Assembly: GCA_035513175.1 (NCBI GenBank)
Contig: DATKCN010000358.1
Span: 1-6,287, forward strand
DNA length: 6,287 bases
Direction: 5' to 3'
Origin: DATKCN01 sp035513175
Lineage (GTDB): Bacteria; Chloroflexota; Chloroflexia; Thermomicrobiales; CFX8
In this document: positions 4,140 through 6,287 of the stretch, one piece after another
Position numbering within the stretch: position 1 is the stretch's first letter
Layout of the letters: every line of letters starts with the position of its first letter
Program-made: the position numbers and the translations under genes
The notes under the pieces: generated by a model
Databases searched by the model: none
Seen by the model: only the letters and a program-made list of their open reading frames with translations
Told to the model about the DNA's origin: nothing

Positions 4140-5798
4140 ATGCGTCGAGGATCTGCTCGGGCAATCGTTGGGGTCGTGCTGTCCGTCGTGGCGCTGGCCG
4201 GTTGCGCTGGAGGCGGCGAGCCGGCAGCCGTCACCCCGACCACAGTGGCGCGGTTGCCTGCAACAGCCGCCGCCACGGCGAGCGCCACGCCCGCGTTGCA
4301 GCCCGCGCCCACGGCTACAACGGCGGCGCCGGCAACCGCAGCGCCGCGGGCGACAGCCGGGACCGACGCCGCGCTCGCCACGCCATCCCCTGTCGCTGCA
4401 CCGTCGCCGACCGCGCCACCGGTCGAACTTGCTCCGGTTGACGCCGAGCTTGCAGGGTTGCTGCTGGCCGGTGGTTATGTCATCTATATCCGCGCCATTG
4501 GGAGTGGCAGCGATGGCGGCGACATCGACGCGTGCGTGGCGCAACGGCCGCTCGATGACGACGCGCTGGCGCGGGCGAGGTTAATTGGCGTCGCGTTCCA
4601 GCAGCTCGAGCTGCCGGTTGGCGTGACGTTGCGCGGGCCGTCTTGCGCCGAGGCCGTTGCGGCAAAGGTGGCGTTCGGAACGGCGGAGCCGTTGGAACCA
4701 GCCGGGGCGGTCCCTGCCGGCGCCGTCCATTCCGACGCGAACGTGATCGTCGTCGCGGACCTGCCGGAGATCAACAACACGCCGGGGCTGGACACGCTGG
4801 AGAACGGCGACGCGCTCGTGCTCGCGATGGAGGCCGGCACGCTGACACCTGTCGCGGTGGTACGCGCGGATGAGTGGCTGGCGCTGGCGACGATGGTGAA
4901 TGGACCCGCCTGGCAGCAGTACCCCGTTCCGGCTGGATCGCGGCCGCACGACGTGGCCCCCGCCGCCGACGGCGGGGTGTGGTACACGGCGCAGGGCTCC
5001 GGAGAGCTTGGCTGGCTGGACCCGGTGACGGGCGAGACGCTGCACATCCCGCTGGGTCCCGGCTCCGCGCCGCACGGCGTGATCGTCGGGCCGGACGGCG
5101 CGCCGTGGGTCACCGACAGCGGGCAGAACGCGATCGTGCGGGTCGACCCGCATACGCACGAGACACAGGTGTTCGGACTGCCGCCCGGCACGCCCAGCGT
5201 GAACCTGAACACTGCGGCATTCGACGGCAACGGCATCCACTGGTTCACCGGGCAGGCAGGCTATTACGGGCGGCTCGATCCGGCGACGGGCGAGACGCAG
5301 GTGTGGGATGCGCCGCGCGGACGGGGGCCGTACGGCATCGACGCGACGCCGGAGGGCGAGATCTACTACGCGTCGCTGGCGGGAAGCCACATCGCGCGAA
5401 TCGACATCATCACCGGCGAGGTCACGGTCATCGATCCGCCGACCGCCGGGCAGGGCGCGCGGCGGGTCTGGTGCGATTCGCAGGGACGCGTCTGGGTCAG
5501 CGAGTGGAACGTGGGCCAGGTGAGCGTCTACGACCCGGCCAGCGGCGAATGGCGCGAGTGGCGGCTGCCGGGCAACAACCCGATGCCGTACTCCGTCTAC
5601 GTGGACGAGCGTGACATCGTCTGGCTAAGCGATTTCGACGCGAACACGCTGGTGCGCTTCGATCCGGAGACGGAAACGTTCGTGTCGTTCTCACTGCCAT
5701 CGACGCCGTCAAACGTGCGCCAGATCCTCGGGCGGCAGCACGAGGTTTGGGGCGCGGAATCGGCGGCGGACACGCTGGTCGTGCTACGCGTGCCGTAA
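4140..5798 (+). CDS. Lipoprotein with inactive histidine-phosphatase-like domain and Vgb/NHL-type seven-bladed beta-propeller
   Basis: 552 residues; ATG 4140 has the RBS GAGGTG at 4130-4135. Residues 1-21 are a lipoprotein signal ending in the lipobox LAGC, with acylation expected at C22. Residues 30-97 are an Ala/Thr/Pro linker. Residues 99-250 resemble secreted histidine phosphatases (LLAGGYVIYIRA, ACVAQRPLDDDALARARLIG, LPVGVTLRGPSC, DANVIVVADLPEI, ADEWLALA). However, the RHx histidine is absent (R118-A119), the 'SPYCRT' arginine is A170, and the late histidine position is D207, so catalysis is not expected. Residues 258-552 are a propeller. Six turns of the D-P-x-T-G-E type lie at D294, D336, D380, D422, D465 and D508 (42-44 residues apart). 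A seventh blade is closed by the C-terminal strand (DTLVVLRVP) with WQQYPVP at 258-264. The repeats resemble virginiamycin B lyase, but I cannot confirm lyase catalytic residues. It is likely an extracytoplasmic binding or scaffold protein. Confidence 0.78.
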   Translation: MRRGSARAIVGVVLSVVALAGCAGGGEPAAVTPTTVARLPATAAATASATPALQPAPTATTAAPATAAPRATAGTDAALATPSPVAAPSPTAPPVELAPVDAELAGLLLAGGYVIYIRAIGSGSDGGDIDACVAQRPLDDDALARARLIGVAFQQLELPVGVTLRGPSCAEAVAAKVAFGTAEPLEPAGAVPAGAVHSDANVIVVADLPEINNTPGLDTLENGDALVLAMEAGTLTPVAVVRADEWLALATMVNGPAWQQYPVPAGSRPHDVAPAADGGVWYTAQGSGELGWLDPVTGETLHIPLGPGSAPHGVIVGPDGAPWVTDSGQNAIVRVDPHTHETQVFGLPPGTPSVNLNTAAFDGNGIHWFTGQAGYYGRLDPATGETQVWDAPRGRGPYGIDATPEGEIYYASLAGSHIARIDIITGEVTVIDPPTAGQGARRVWCDSQGRVWVSEWNVGQVSVYDPASGEWREWRLPGNNPMPYSVYVDERDIVWLSDFDANTLVRFDPETETFVSFSLPSTPSNVRQILGRQHEVWGAESAADTLVVLRVP

Positions 5799-5911
5799 CG
5801 GCGGCTCTGTCATCCATCATCCGGCCGGGCATGTCGAATATCATGCACTCGCGAGACGAGCTCGACGCATGTGCGCGTGGGTGTGCTATCCCATTAGCCG
5901 TCAGGAGTGTT
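5799..5911. other. Intergenic gap with short palindromes
   Basis: 113 bases between the lipoprotein stop and the hydrolase start. CCGGCCGG (5821-5828) is a palindrome. GCATG (5829-5833) and CATGC (5842-5846) are complementary arms around an eight-base loop. No T-run and no convincing promoter were seen. Confidence 0.3.
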
Positions 5912-6287
5912 GTGTCTGCGACCTCATCGATAGAGATCAACCGCGCCCGAATCCACTACGAGGAGATGGGCAGCGGCTCGCCGGTCGTGCTGGCGCACAA
6001 CGGCATCGGCGACATGCGGACGTGGGATGACCAGTTCCCGGTCTTCGCTGAGTCCTGCCGGGCGATTCGTTATGACATGCGGGGCTGGGGACGGTCGGTG
6101 TGCCCCAGCGGCGCGTTCTCGCACAGCCGCGATCTGGCGGCCCTGCTGCAGGCGCTGGACGCTGCTCCGGCCTGCGTCGTCGGGTCGTCGTTTGGCGGGC
6201 TGGTGGCGCTGGATCTGGCGCTGGAGAGCCCGGAGTGCGTCAGCGCGCTCGTGCTGGCCGGCTCCGCGCTGGGCGGCTACCGCTTCT
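5912..6287 (+). CDS. Alpha/beta hydrolase, N-terminal fragment
   Basis: Open from GTG 5912 to the right edge, 125 complete codons. AGGAG at 5903-5907 lies four bases before the GTG, slightly close but the best start signal. The protein begins SATSSIEINRARIHYEEMGSG (strands 1-2). It then shows the oxyanion-hole motif AHNGIGDMRTW (about 28-38), strand 4 with RYDMRGWGRS (53-62), and the nucleophile elbow G91-S92-S93-F94-G95-G96 with S93 as the predicted nucleophile, followed by the helix LVALDLALESPECV and strand LVLAGSAL. The histidine and third acid of the triad would be beyond the window. The family includes esterases, haloalkane dehalogenases, C-C bond hydrolases and 3-oxoadipate enol-lactonase-like enzymes. 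The 'YDxRGxGxS' and 'GSSFGG' motifs do not settle the substrate. No signal peptide is seen, so it is probably cytosolic. Confidence 0.85.
   Translation, partial: MSATSSIEINRARIHYEEMGSGSPVVLAHNGIGDMRTWDDQFPVFAESCRAIRYDMRGWGRSVCPSGAFSHSRDLAALLQALDAAPACVVGSSFGGLVALDLALESPECVSALVLAGSALGGYRF

Noticed and set aside
3755..4381. Long minus-strand open frame with Ala/Val/Gly-rich N-terminus
   Set aside because: It is the antisense of the Ala/Thr/Pro linker and of the membrane-gene 3' end; it has no fold, and both plus-strand genes covering it have RBSs and recognisable features.
4484..5390. Two long minus-strand open frames (to 254 and 269 codons)
   Set aside because: Both are shadows of the GC-rich lipoprotein gene; they are Arg/Pro/Ser-rich without domains, and the propeller repeats on the plus strand explain the sequence.
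4140..5798. Calling the lipoprotein a virginiamycin B lyase (vgb)
   Set aside because: The propeller repeats are similar, but the export signal, the extra domain and the lack of confirmed catalytic residues make a resistance function unsupported.
1..6287. CRISPR array, tRNA, rRNA or insertion sequence
   Set aside because: No regularly spaced repeats, cloverleaf-like segment, rRNA stretch, transposase motif or terminal inverted repeats with target duplication were found.

Overview
The window is GC-rich bacterial DNA with short intergenic gaps and Shine-Dalgarno-type starts, including GTG starts. The Ala/Thr/Pro-rich lipoprotein linker, the high GC and the mix of a 2-oxoacid dehydrogenase, AbrB/PIN toxin-antitoxin pairs and a streptogramin-lyase-type propeller would fit a Chloroflexota genome, for instance Thermomicrobia. 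That placement is inferred from style and not shown by a marker gene.

Layout: (1) 1-621, plus strand: the last 61 codons of a thiamine-diphosphate-dependent 2-oxoacid dehydrogenase E1 alpha subunit, then a small hotdog thioesterase of the fluoroacetyl-CoA thioesterase (FlK) type. (2) 618-2106, minus strand: two complete type II toxin-antitoxin modules in tandem, each an AbrB-fold VapB-like antitoxin followed by a PIN-domain VapC-like toxin. Each pair is translationally coupled (ATGA overlap in one, abutting TGA|GTG in the other). The region upstream of the outer module carries a good RBS, a -10-like TATACT and a perfect 7-bp inverted repeat, as expected for an autoregulated TA promoter. (3) 2313-2979, plus: a broken membrane-protein gene with a good RBS, a frameshift near 2480 and a lost C-terminus after about 2787. 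(4) 2980-3230: no convincing gene, but a cluster of TGCTCG/CGAGCA half-sites that may be an operator. (5) 3231-3986, plus: an intact six-helix membrane protein that resembles the broken gene in its C-terminal half. (6) 4140-5798, plus: a 552-residue lipoprotein with a lipobox, an Ala/Thr/Pro linker, a domain that looks like a histidine phosphatase stripped of its catalytic residues, and a seven-bladed Vgb/NHL-type beta-propeller. (7) 5912 to the right edge: the first 125 codons of an alpha/beta hydrolase.

The TA block and the broken gene have a lower GC content in sampled lines (50-58%) than the lipoprotein gene (up to 78%). They lie between ordinary-looking chromosomal genes, which suggests a small acquired or decaying segment. 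The most unusual object is the lipoprotein: a pseudo-phosphatase module joined to a propeller and tethered outside the cytoplasmic membrane. I see no CRISPR array, rRNA, tRNA, transposase or phage gene.
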